DNA of 64,000 bases, taken from NCBI RefSeq assembly GCF_001261715.1, contig NZ_CVRU01000148.1:3751-67750 (forward strand). Reading direction: 5' to 3'. Within the stretch, counting starts at the first letter, position 1, and each line of letters begins with the position of its first letter. Source of the DNA: Dysgonomonas sp. HGC4. Lineage in GTDB: Bacteria > Bacteroidota > Bacteroidia > Bacteroidales > Dysgonomonadaceae. Shown piece by piece: positions 55,223-63,195 of this stretch. The position numbers and the translations under genes were made by a program. The notes beneath the pieces are model-generated. The model saw nothing but the letters and a program-made list of their open reading frames with translations, ran no database searches and had not been told where the DNA came from.

Positions 55223-55233
55223 GGTCTCAGACC
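55223..55233 (+). repeat. Dispersed palindrome GGTC-N3-GACC (copy)
   Basis: GGTCTCAGACC, preceded by AATTAA and followed by TACTCAG, lies in the gap between the adaptor and pump genes, which read the other way. Confidence 0.55.
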
Positions 55234-55311
55234 TACTCAGTATTCTGGAGCAGAATCAAAAATTTGTGTTCTTCAAACAGATTTATAATTCTGCTTCTAC
55301 ACGCAATACTT

Positions 55312-56418
55312 TTATTTTAGATAATATCCACCCTCGCTGATAATTATGTCACCCTTTTTAAGTCCGTCCACTATTATAGCTTTGCCATCTCTGGTTACCT
55401 CTACTTGTACAGGTGTCTTTATAAAGGTGCTGGGAGCCGATTGCACAAATACATAACTGGTATTCTCGCTTTGCAACAGCGCCTTTTCGGGGATAGATAT
55501 AACGGTGGCAGGCTTATCCAGAAAATGAACGGTAGCATACATTCCCAGTTTAAGAAGTCCTTGCTGATTGTCACAAACCGACAACACTTTTATAGAACGG
55601 GTCTCCTCGTCAATGGCTTCATCAATATGGAATACTTTTCCCATAATCGAGTTTTCGGGTAAAGCTGACATATGTATATCCATTTCGTCATCGACGTGAA
55701 TAAATCGAATATCTTTTTCCTTAACCTGGGCAGTAACCCATACTTTAGACAAGTCGGCAACAATAGCCACATGTTCGGTATCGTTATTAAGAAACTGACC
55801 TGTAACCAAATTATTCTCAATTACATTGCCCGCTATTGGTGAACGGATAATCAAGGGTTGTCCTAAAACCATATCTTCGGGGTTAGCCTGAAATAGTTTG
55901 ATTGCAGCATAAGCATTCTCGTATTCCTTTTCGGCTATATGAAGAGCATTAGCCGCTTCCTCTTGTTCTTTTTGAGAGCTGACTCCGTTCTTTATAAGGT
56001 CTTCTTTCCTTTTCATATCCTTGCGAGCCAAGTCGCGCTCCGATAATGATTTGAAGAATTCTTTTTGAGCTGTTGTAAAATCGGGTGAGATAATCTCAAA
56101 TAAAGGAGTATTAACTGCTACCTTCTGCCCTAATTTTATATATGATTTAGTAACTCTACCCGAAAACGGAGGAGCTATATATGCAAACTGAGTAGGTATA
56201 GGCTGGATAGTTCCTGCCGTGATAACCTCTTTTGCAAAAGGTATTTCTTCTACTTCCGCTATTTTAACCTTGCTTCTAAGAATGCTACTATCACTAATAA
56301 ACACCGTATCTCCTTTCTGCGTATAAGCCGCAGTAACTTGTTCATTAGAGGGTTTATTACATGAGGTTGTCAGAACGATCAACATCAATAGGTTCAATAA
56401 TAAATTTCTCTTTTTCAT
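55312..56418 (-). CDS. Periplasmic adaptor of the metal efflux system (CusB/CzcB-like)
   Basis: 368 residues with lipobox Cys20 (TTSC). HlyD-family layout: a beta-barrel/lipoyl region (AGTIQPIPTQFAYIAPPFSGRVTKSYIKLGQKV), an alpha-helical hairpin with charged coiled coil (KDMKRKEDLIKNGVSSQKEQEEAANALHIAEKEYENA), the second lipoyl half (PLIIRSPIAGNVIENNL) and the membrane-proximal domain. It links the RND pump with the outer channel and heads the operon, about 110 nt before the pump gene. Confidence 0.94.
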   Translation of the reverse strand: MKKRNLLLNLLMLIVLTTSCNKPSNEQVTAAYTQKGDTVFISDSSILRSKVKIAEVEEIPFAKEVITAGTIQPIPTQFAYIAPPFSGRVTKSYIKLGQKVAVNTPLFEIISPDFTTAQKEFFKSLSERDLARKDMKRKEDLIKNGVSSQKEQEEAANALHIAEKEYENAYAAIKLFQANPEDMVLGQPLIIRSPIAGNVIENNLVTGQFLNNDTEHVAIVADLSKVWVTAQVKEKDIRFIHVDDEMDIHMSALPENSIMGKVFHIDEAIDEETRSIKVLSVCDNQQGLLKLGMYATVHFLDKPATVISIPEKALLQSENTSYVFVQSAPSTFIKTPVQVEVTRDGKAIIVDGLKKGDIIISEGGYYLK

Positions 56419-56445
56419 ACCTCATTGTTTTACTTTTACGGTTGG

Positions 56446-56453
56446 CAAAATTA
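56446..56453 (-). promoter_or_regulatory. -7 box of the metal efflux operon
   Basis: TAATTTTG on the minus strand, 28 nt before the ATG of the adaptor gene. The 19-bp inverted repeat lies about 35-80 nt upstream of it. Confidence 0.5.
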
Positions 56454-56487
56454 TGATATTCAACCCTCTATATTATTATAATAAACA

Positions 56488-56533
56488 TTAGAAAAGTATT
56501 AGAATTACCCCTCCAATTCTAATACTTTTCTAA
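56488..56533. promoter_or_regulatory. Perfect 19-bp inverted repeat between efflux operon and mgtA
   Basis: The arms at 56488-56506 and 56515-56533 are exact reverse complements with an 8-nt loop (ACCCCTCC). It lies between divergent genes, so it is not a terminator of either. It is long enough for a dimeric repressor or an RNA hairpin. The function is unassigned. Confidence 0.7.
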
Positions 56534-56612
56534 TAACTTTTGTGAGGTTTAATGAAAAAGGCATACCTACTTTTGTGGCTCAAGTCGAAATGAGATACTA
56601 GAATGCATTATT

Positions 56613-59270
56613 ATGAAACTATTCAGAACCAAAACAAAAGAAGCCACTGATATGCAGTTCAATGGCGAAAGGCTATTCCTTGCAGCCAAGCAAGATACCC
56701 GATCTGTATATTCTTTTCTCGACACAAGGAGAGAGGGATTGTATCCTGCGGAAGTTGCCGAAAGGGTGAGAAAATACGGAAAGAATGAAATAAAAGCAAA
56801 GCAGAACAATAGATGGTTTGGATTACTAATCAAAGCATTTATCAATCCCTTTATCGGGATATTGATATTCTTAGCACTCATTTCATTCATTATAGATGTA
56901 CTACTAGCTAACCCAAACGAAAGAGAATGGATTACTGTAATCATTATCACAACTATGGTTACACTAAGTGGGCTTCTCAGATTTACGCAGGAATGGAAAT
57001 CGAAAAGAGCAACCGAAGCTCTCAAAAAAATGGTAAACAATACGGTTTCTGTTTTTAGAAAAGACACCAATCTGATTATAGAAGATATAAACATTGGCGA
57101 ATTAGTGCCGGGCGATGTAATTTTTCTTTCTGCCGGAGATATGATTCCTGCAGATATTAGGATTACCGAAGCAAAAGACTTGTTTGTCAGCCAATCGTCT
57201 CTCACCGGCGAATCGGATGCCGTAGAAAAAATGGCAGTTCTAGTTTCCGAATCACATAAAACGGGTAGTGTTATCGAACTGAATAATATCTGCTATATGG
57301 GTTCGAATGTTATAAGCGGATCGGCTCGAGCCATAGTTATCACCACAGCAGAGAATACATACTTAGGAACAATCGCCAAAAATATTGTAAGCAAAGATGT
57401 TCAAACAAGCTTCGATAAGGGAATCAACAATGTGAGTCTTCTTCTTATCCGTTTTATGCTTGTAATGGTTCCTTTTGTGTTTTTCATTAATGGTCTCACT
57501 AAAGGAGATTGGTTCGAGGCTTTTCTGTTTGCCATATCCGTAGCAGTGGGGTTAACTCCCGAAATGCTTCCTATGATTGTAACATCCAATCTGGCAAAGG
57601 GAGCGGTAAAGATGTCTAAGCATAAGACTATTGTAAAAAATCTCAATTCGATACAAAGCTTCGGAGCGATGAACGTATTGTGTACCGACAAAACCGGAAC
57701 TCTGACTAAGGACAAAATTATTCTCGAACGCTATTTGGATGTACAAGGAAACGAGGATGTAAGAGTTCTGCGTCATGCTTACTTCAATAGTTTCTTTCAA
57801 ACCGGATTGAAGAATCTCATGGATCAAGCGATTCTTTCTCACTCTCATGAGCTTGGCTTTGAGAATCTGGAAAAAGAATACACCAAAGATGATGAGATTC
57901 CGTTCGATTTCAATCGCAGACGAATGTCGGTAGTTATTAAAGATAAAAATAACAAAAGACAGATTATTACAAAAGGAGCCATAGAAGAAGTGCTTTCGAT
58001 ATGTCAATTTGTAGAAATAGAGGGAGTTCCTACACTTATTACCAACAAAGTTAGAAAAAGCTTATTGGAAACGAGTGTAGAACTCAATCAACAAGGAATG
58101 CGAGTATTGGCTGTTGCACAAAAAAGCTGGATTACCAAAGACCATTCTTTTTCTGTTGAAGACGAGTTTGATATGGTATTGATTGGTTATCTAGCCTTTC
58201 TCGATCCACCCAAAGCATCGGCTACAACGGCTATTAAAGCTTTAGATGAATATGGAGTCAAAATAAAGGTTCTTTCGGGCGACAATCATATAGTAACTAC
58301 CGCTATTTGTCAACAAGTGGGTATCGACACAAAACATATTCTTCTGGGGCATCAAATAGAAAAGATGAGTGACGAAGATCTCGGGAAGCTAGTGGAAGAA
58401 ACAACTATTTTTGCAAAACTTAGCCCTTTACAAAAGTCGAGAATTGTAGTTATTCTGCAAAGCCAAGGAAACACAGTGGGCTTTCTGGGCGATGGTATTA
58501 ACGACGCTGCTGCCCTTCGTCAAGCAGATATAGGTATATCGGTAGACACAGCAGTAGATATAGCCAAGGAGTCGGCAGATATTATTCTGCTCGAAAAAGA
58601 TTTAATGGTATTGGAAAAAGGCGTGATTGAGGGACGAAAAATTTTCGGGAACATCACCAAGTATATCAAAATGACAGCCAGTTCTAATTTCGGGAACATG
58701 TTTAGTGTTTTAATTGCCAGTGCTTTTCTTCCATTTCTGCCCATGCTGCCCATTCACATATTAATTCAGAATCTGTTGTACGATATTTCTCAGACAACTA
58801 TTCCTTTTGATAATGTTGATAAAGAATACCTACAAAAGCCCCGCAAGTGGGATGCTTCGGATCTGAAACGCTTTATGATACGTATAGGTCCAATCAGTTC
58901 TATATTCGATATTGCAACATTTTTAGTGATGTGGTATATTTTTAAATGTACTATGCCCGAAGATCAATCGCTGTTTCAATCAGGATGGTTTATCGAAGGC
59001 TTGCTGTCACAAACGCTCATTGTACATATGATACGAACACGTAAAATCCCGTTCATTCAAAGTCGGGCTTCATTACCAGTTATTATAACCACATTCTCAG
59101 TAATGGCTATTGGTATCATTATACCATTTACTACATTTGGTTCATCCATCGGATTGGTTCCGCTTCCATGGTCTTACTTCCCATGGTTGGCAGCTATACT
59201 TCTCTCTTATTGCACCTTAACACAAATTATGAAACAGTGGTATATCGGCAAATTCAAAAGATGGTTATAA
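56613..59270 (+). CDS. mgtA: Magnesium-importing P-type ATPase (MgtA-like)
   Basis: 885 residues, near the usual P3B length. Motifs are the cation ATPase N-domain (YSFLDTRREGLYPAEVAERVRKYGKNEI), LVPGDVIFLSAGDMIPADIRI, QSSLTGESDAVEK, phospho-Asp359 in DKTGTLT, KGAIEEVLSICQF, VKIKVLSGDNHIVT, VGFLGDGINDAAALRQADIGISVD, and 10 TM helices. The NLLYDISQTTIPFDNVD block in the C-terminal membrane part is typical of MgtA/MgtB. It takes up Mg2+ when supply is low. No M-box riboswitch is visible in the 194-nt upstream region. Confidence 0.94.
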   Translation: MKLFRTKTKEATDMQFNGERLFLAAKQDTRSVYSFLDTRREGLYPAEVAERVRKYGKNEIKAKQNNRWFGLLIKAFINPFIGILIFLALISFIIDVLLANPNEREWITVIIITTMVTLSGLLRFTQEWKSKRATEALKKMVNNTVSVFRKDTNLIIEDINIGELVPGDVIFLSAGDMIPADIRITEAKDLFVSQSSLTGESDAVEKMAVLVSESHKTGSVIELNNICYMGSNVISGSARAIVITTAENTYLGTIAKNIVSKDVQTSFDKGINNVSLLLIRFMLVMVPFVFFINGLTKGDWFEAFLFAISVAVGLTPEMLPMIVTSNLAKGAVKMSKHKTIVKNLNSIQSFGAMNVLCTDKTGTLTKDKIILERYLDVQGNEDVRVLRHAYFNSFFQTGLKNLMDQAILSHSHELGFENLEKEYTKDDEIPFDFNRRRMSVVIKDKNNKRQIITKGAIEEVLSICQFVEIEGVPTLITNKVRKSLLETSVELNQQGMRVLAVAQKSWITKDHSFSVEDEFDMVLIGYLAFLDPPKASATTAIKALDEYGVKIKVLSGDNHIVTTAICQQVGIDTKHILLGHQIEKMSDEDLGKLVEETTIFAKLSPLQKSRIVVILQSQGNTVGFLGDGINDAAALRQADIGISVDTAVDIAKESADIILLEKDLMVLEKGVIEGRKIFGNITKYIKMTASSNFGNMFSVLIASAFLPFLPMLPIHILIQNLLYDISQTTIPFDNVDKEYLQKPRKWDASDLKRFMIRIGPISSIFDIATFLVMWYIFKCTMPEDQSLFQSGWFIEGLLSQTLIVHMIRTRKIPFIQSRASLPVIITTFSVMAIGIIIPFTTFGSSIGLVPLPWSYFPWLAAILLSYCTLTQIMKQWYIGKFKRWL

Positions 59271-59300
59271 GTAAATCTGAGATTTAGGTATTAGATAAAA

Positions 59301-59341
59301 TAAAAAAAGTGCTCCATTATTTATAGTGGAGCACTTTTTTT
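59301..59341. terminator. Bidirectional terminator after mgtA
   Basis: AAAAGTGCTCCA and complement (59305-59316, 59327-59338) with A and T runs on either side, between convergent genes. Confidence 0.9.
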
Positions 59342-59391
59342 ACGGACAAACAAAACTCTATTAAAAACTCTAATTCTAGAACAATCAGGAT

Positions 59392-59919
59392 CTATTCATT
59401 ATTTTCTTTCGGTAATAAATTATACACATCGGTTTTAGTTGCAACAGTTATATCAGCCTCTTCAAGCTGCAATTGCTCGGCAATCATGGCTTTGACATCT
59501 TGGAAAGCATTGATTATTGTATCGGCAACCAAGGTATATGTAATCGGAGAATCTACTTTTCCATCGAATATAATGATACTGTCTTTCAGCACATAAGTTC
59601 CTTTTACTATAGAATCGCTTTCAGCAAGAGGTTTGTAATTATAAGTACTATCTGCAAAAAACTGATAACTACTGCCTACCGGTCCTCCCAATTCTCCTAT
59701 TGCTTTTTCTACCGAATCTTTAATTTCGGGCGTAACAGCATCTACGTCATGTGTAGAAATAGTATATTTCCATGTCCCAACCAAAGGACCTATTGTATCT
59801 CTAGGATCGGGGTTAGGTTTAGGTGGTGCCGGAGCATCATCATCTTTGCTACAAGCAAAAAAACCGATGCTCAAAATCAAAGCAAATAAGGGTAGCAGAA
59901 AAAAGGATTTAGATCTCAT
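59392..59919 (-). CDS. Lipocalin-like lipoprotein of unknown function
   Basis: 175 residues with lipobox Cys23 (FFAC), an acidic tether (SKDDDAPAPPKPNPDPRD), then GPLVGTWKYTI, a START-like beta sheet opening seen in lipocalin-like Bacteroidetes lipoproteins (LVGTW), SSYQFFADSTYNY and GTYVLKDSIIIFDG. It is probably surface exposed. No partner gene is near. From 59920 to 60189 I see nothing recognisable except A/T-rich sequence. Confidence 0.78.
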   Translation of the reverse strand: MRSKSFFLLPLFALILSIGFFACSKDDDAPAPPKPNPDPRDTIGPLVGTWKYTISTHDVDAVTPEIKDSVEKAIGELGGPVGSSYQFFADSTYNYKPLAESDSIVKGTYVLKDSIIIFDGKVDSPITYTLVADTIINAFQDVKAMIAEQLQLEEADITVATKTDVYNLLPKENNE

Positions 59920-60189
59920 AATAAATAGTTTTTTTAATTATTACTTAGCTTTTATATTATCATCTTAGTTTTCTTATGTAAAAGTAGAGCGGATAACAAC
60001 TATTGAGATTGCTATATTCATGTTTTTGCCCCTACCTCTTTTTCTAATTTCGAACAACACCTTACTTTATTATCCGATATTAAAAGCTTAAAAATTATTC
60101 GATCATAATCTATTTTAAATTTCAAAACTTACTTATTTATTATACTCTACCCGAAACATTTACTCATTTTATTTATTTACTCCGTATAA

Positions 60190-60230
60190 CAACAAAAAAA
60201 GGTTTAGAACTAAGTCCAAACCTTCTTTAT
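60190..60230 (-). terminator. Terminator of the SDR/quinone reductase operon
   Basis: AAGGTTT and complement (60199-60224) with a minus-strand U run (TTTTTTTGTT), 24 nt after the SDR stop. Confidence 0.78.
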
Positions 60231-60253
60231 TTTTAATATATAAACTTTGATGT

Positions 60254-60994
60254 TTATGCCATTGCACCATTCACTCCTATATTCTGTGCATTAATCCATT
60301 TAGCTTCATCACTAACCAAGAATAGAATAATCGGAATTATATCCGCAGGCTCACCTATGCGATTATAAGCAGTAAGCGACGCTAGTCTCTGAATAGTTTC
60401 TATGCTTTTTCCAACCGAAAACAATTCGGTATTAGTAGGTCCAGGCGATACAGAGTTCACATTTATATGACGATGACCTATTTCCTTTGCAAATATTCGG
60501 GTCAGTTGTTCCACAGCCGATTTAGATGCTACATAAATGCCATAAGTAGGCATCATCATACGATTAGCTGAAGTCGAAAAATTGACAATACTTCCATTAT
60601 CTGCCAGACGTTTTGCAGCCTCACGCAGTGTATTGAAAACTCCTTTTACATTTATACCAAACAGCTTATCAAAGTCTTCATCCGTAGTATCCGCAATCAG
60701 TTTATTGATCATTATTCCGGCATTATTAATCAGAATATCAACTTTACCGAAAGCAGCTATTGTTTCATCAAACAGAAATTTCACATCTGCCGTTTGGCTT
60801 ACATCTGCTTTCACTATGATTGCTTCGCCACCTTTGCTCTTAATATCCGAAACCACTTCGTCAGCAGCCTCTTTACTGCTTGAATAGTTTACTACAACCT
60901 TTGCGCCCCGCTCCGCTAAACTTTTAGCAATCAATGCACCAATACCTCTCGAAGCCCCTGTTACTATTGCAACTTTGTTATTCAAATCATTCAT
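60254..60994 (-). CDS. Short-chain dehydrogenase/reductase
   Basis: 246 residues from the ATG at 60994; the upstream TTG gives an unlikely extension. Rossmann motif TGASRGIGALIAKSLAERGA, NNAG (ILINNAGIM), catalytic Ser in FSTSANR and YxxxK in YGIYVASKSAVEQL, and SPGPTNTEL. It is FabG-like NAD(P)-dependent. It lies 43 nt after the quinone reductase gene and shares its promoter; both are divergent from a LysR regulator. Substrate unknown. Confidence 0.93.
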   Translation of the reverse strand: MNDLNNKVAIVTGASRGIGALIAKSLAERGAKVVVNYSSSKEAADEVVSDIKSKGGEAIIVKADVSQTADVKFLFDETIAAFGKVDILINNAGIMINKLIADTTDEDFDKLFGINVKGVFNTLREAAKRLADNGSIVNFSTSANRMMMPTYGIYVASKSAVEQLTRIFAKEIGHRHINVNSVSPGPTNTELFSVGKSIETIQRLASLTAYNRIGEPADIIPIILFLVSDEAKWINAQNIGVNGAMA

Positions 60995-61037
60995 TGTTTT
61001 CCTTTTATTGAATAGAACGTTATAGGGCAAATCTTGT

Positions 61038-61634
61038 TTATAAAGATGGAGCTATTTTGTCTAAATGCTTCAAATATATTTCTTTCGAATGCTCTATTTG
61101 TGGATTCTTCATCACATCATAGAAGTGGAAACTTTCTAATCGAGACAATCCTATAAACTGATTCATTTGGTGGAATCCAAACATTACACCATCGTCAACG
61201 CTGTGCTGTCTGAAAAATTCGCCTTCAAGAGTAAATGCTTCTACGGGAGCATTCCATGTTGTAGTTACCATATATTTTCTACCATGTAACGAACCTCCCG
61301 TTCCATAATTACGTGTAGGGTTTGCCGAACGTCTGCCATCGCTGAAATAAATTCCTTTTTGATGCCCTTCGGTAAGCACATTATCAAAATACTCTTTAAA
61401 ACCAAAAGGTATTTGAAACCACCAAATTGGAGTATGATAAATAATAACATCTGCCCAAACAAACTTCTCAACTTCTTCGTTCAGATCGTACTTATCGTTT
61501 ATGTCTGTAAACTTAACTTCGTATTCTCCACTGTTTTTAAAATAATCGACAGTCCATCCTAATAATGTTTTATTGAACTCGCCTCCTGAATGAGCAAACT
61601 TAGGTGCTCCGTTTATCACAAATATTTTTTTCAT
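61038..61634 (-). CDS. MdaB-like NAD(P)H:quinone oxidoreductase
   Basis: 198 residues of flavodoxin-2 fold: KIFVINGAPKFAHSGG, VIIYHTPIWWFQIPFGFKEYFDNVLTEG, and YGTGGSLHGRKYMVTTTWNAP match MdaB/YheR-type enzymes that bind FAD and reduce quinones in two-electron steps. It is likely antioxidant or detoxifying, and pairs with the SDR gene. A typical -33/-7 promoter sits just upstream at 61668. Confidence 0.92.
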   Translation of the reverse strand: MKKIFVINGAPKFAHSGGEFNKTLLGWTVDYFKNSGEYEVKFTDINDKYDLNEEVEKFVWADVIIYHTPIWWFQIPFGFKEYFDNVLTEGHQKGIYFSDGRRSANPTRNYGTGGSLHGRKYMVTTTWNAPVEAFTLEGEFFRQHSVDDGVMFGFHQMNQFIGLSRLESFHFYDVMKNPQIEHSKEIYLKHLDKIAPSL

Positions 61635-61667
61635 AACCTAATTTTTATTCTTTTTATTATTGTGGTA

Positions 61668-61698
61668 CAAAAATACACACCTTTTATTAATTACCAAA
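61668..61698 (-). promoter_or_regulatory. -33/-7 promoter of the quinone reductase operon
   Basis: On the minus strand TTTG (61695-61698), a 19-nt spacer and TATTTTTG (61668-61675), 33 nt before the ATG. It lies close to the divergent LysR promoter, so LysR may regulate both. Confidence 0.7.
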
Positions 61699-61702
61699 AT
61701 AA

Positions 61703-61732
61703 TATAATTCATATATTTGTATCATAATTATA
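61703..61732 (+). promoter_or_regulatory. LysR promoter with overlapping dyad
   Basis: TATATTTG at 61712-61719 is the -7 box of the LysR gene. A 7-bp dyad TATAATT (61703) / AATTATA (61726) brackets it and could be a LysR operator for self-control. Confidence 0.45.
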
Positions 61733-61744
61733 ATAATTAAAAAT

Positions 61745-62641
61745 ATGGTAAACCTAGAATGGTTTAGAACATTCAAAGCAATATACGAGACAGGGTCGCT
61801 TACAGCAGCAGCCAACAAGTTGTATATATCTCAACCGGGAGTAAGTTTACACCTCACATCGTTGGAAGCTCACATCGGATACAAACTCTTTGATAGAGGA
61901 ACGCGCAAAATGGTAGCAACCGAACACGGAAATATACTATATAACTCTATTGTAGAGGGGGTAGATAAATTAGAAGCTGCCGAAAGACATTTTTATAGGA
62001 ATGCTAATTCGGACAAAACCAGTATAAGTATCGGTATGTGTTTCGAGACATTTCAGCATGTACTGGAAGCGTATATAAGCGAATTACCATTCGACTTGAT
62101 ATCTAAATTCGGTGGATATGCTCAGATGTTGGGCGATCTGGATAAAGGCTTGTTAGACTTTGTAATCTCTCCACAGAAAGACGATTCGTTGAATGTGCAA
62201 TACACTTCTTTTTCGAAAGAAAAGATTATAATAGTTGCAGGAGCTAAAAGTGACATTTCGGAATTTAATAAGATTCTAGAAAAAGGTGATCTGAAAGCTG
62301 CCGAAAAGTGGCTTAACAATCAAATCTGGTTTGGAACAACGGGGGATATGGAACATTTGAGAAATTTCTGGATTCAGAATTTTAAGAAAAGACCCGATTT
62401 TAAGCCGAATTTTATTGTACCCAATAAGAGTTCTATTCTGCGCTCTATATCCAACAGAGAAGGGTTTGCAGTTGTACCCGATTTTCTGGCTAAAGAACAG
62501 TTTGCAAATAACAGTGTTCAGTTAGTCTGGGAAGGTAAAACTCCGGTTGAAAACACCTTATATTTCGCTCAACGAAAGAAGACAATATATGCAAAGGAAC
62601 TAGAGATACTACAAAAAATATTTATCAAAGAATTAGAATAA
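61745..62641 (+). CDS. LysR-family transcriptional regulator
   Basis: 298 residues. The N-terminal winged HTH (NLEWFRTFKAIYETGSLTAAANKLYISQPGVSLHLTSLEAHIG) is classic LysR. The rest is the two-lobe substrate-binding domain. It is divergent from the quinone reductase/SDR operon, the usual arrangement for a LysR regulator and its target. The inducer is unknown, plausibly a quinone or electrophile. Confidence 0.95.
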   Translation: MVNLEWFRTFKAIYETGSLTAAANKLYISQPGVSLHLTSLEAHIGYKLFDRGTRKMVATEHGNILYNSIVEGVDKLEAAERHFYRNANSDKTSISIGMCFETFQHVLEAYISELPFDLISKFGGYAQMLGDLDKGLLDFVISPQKDDSLNVQYTSFSKEKIIIVAGAKSDISEFNKILEKGDLKAAEKWLNNQIWFGTTGDMEHLRNFWIQNFKKRPDFKPNFIVPNKSSILRSISNREGFAVVPDFLAKEQFANNSVQLVWEGKTPVENTLYFAQRKKTIYAKELEILQKIFIKELE

Positions 62642-62704
62642 AAAAACAGCTCTTTTTATTACTTTTAGCAAATAATTTTCTCACCAATTTTAAAGTATTC
62701 GTAT

Positions 62705-63190
62705 ATGATACGCAATGTGCAATTATCAGATGCTAAGAGGATAGCCGAGATTTATAATCCTTACATAAAAGATACTATAATTACTTTTGAAGAAGAATTG
62801 GTGACAGAAGAAGACATTGCCGATAGAATTAAGTATATCACTGCAAAAAACTTTCCTTATATCGTTTACCAAGAAAATGGCGATGTAGTTGGCTATGCTT
62901 ATTTAAGTAACTGGCGATCGCGATCGGCATACGATATCACCTTAGAAACAAGCGTATATATTGACGAAAAGGCTCAAGCGAAAGGACTAGGCACAATCCT
63001 ATATGCCGAACTGATCAACAAAGCCAGAGAAATAAACATTCATTCTTTGATAGGAGTTATTTCTCTACCCAACCCTATTAGTCAGAAATTACATGAGAAG
63101 TTTAATTTCGAATTGGTAGGGAACTTCAAAGAATCCGGGTTAAAGTTCAATAAACTGATTGATGTTGAGTTTTGGCAACTGATTTTATAA
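62705..63190 (+). CDS. GNAT N-acetyltransferase, phosphinothricin-acetyltransferase-like
   Basis: 161 residues. MIRNVQLSDAKRIAEIYNPYIKDTIITFEEE is the start typical of PAT/MddA-like GNATs. The acetyl-CoA loop is in YIDEKAQAKGLGTILYAELINKA, and GVISLPNPISQKLHEKFNFELVG is the family's last part. It acetylates small amine substrates, such as methionine sulfone or phosphinothricin in known members; the substrate here is unknown. It starts 63 nt after the LysR gene. Confidence 0.92.
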   Translation: MIRNVQLSDAKRIAEIYNPYIKDTIITFEEELVTEEDIADRIKYITAKNFPYIVYQENGDVVGYAYLSNWRSRSAYDITLETSVYIDEKAQAKGLGTILYAELINKAREINIHSLIGVISLPNPISQKLHEKFNFELVGNFKESGLKFNKLIDVEFWQLIL

Positions 63191-63195
63191 AACTG

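Noticed and set aside
56419-56612. M-box (Mg2+) riboswitch before mgtA
   Set aside because: None of the conserved M-box blocks is visible; only the inverted repeat is present.
56567-57205. 212-codon minus-strand frame over the mgtA start
   Set aside because: It is antisense to the conserved MgtA N-terminal domain; composition is that of a shadow frame.
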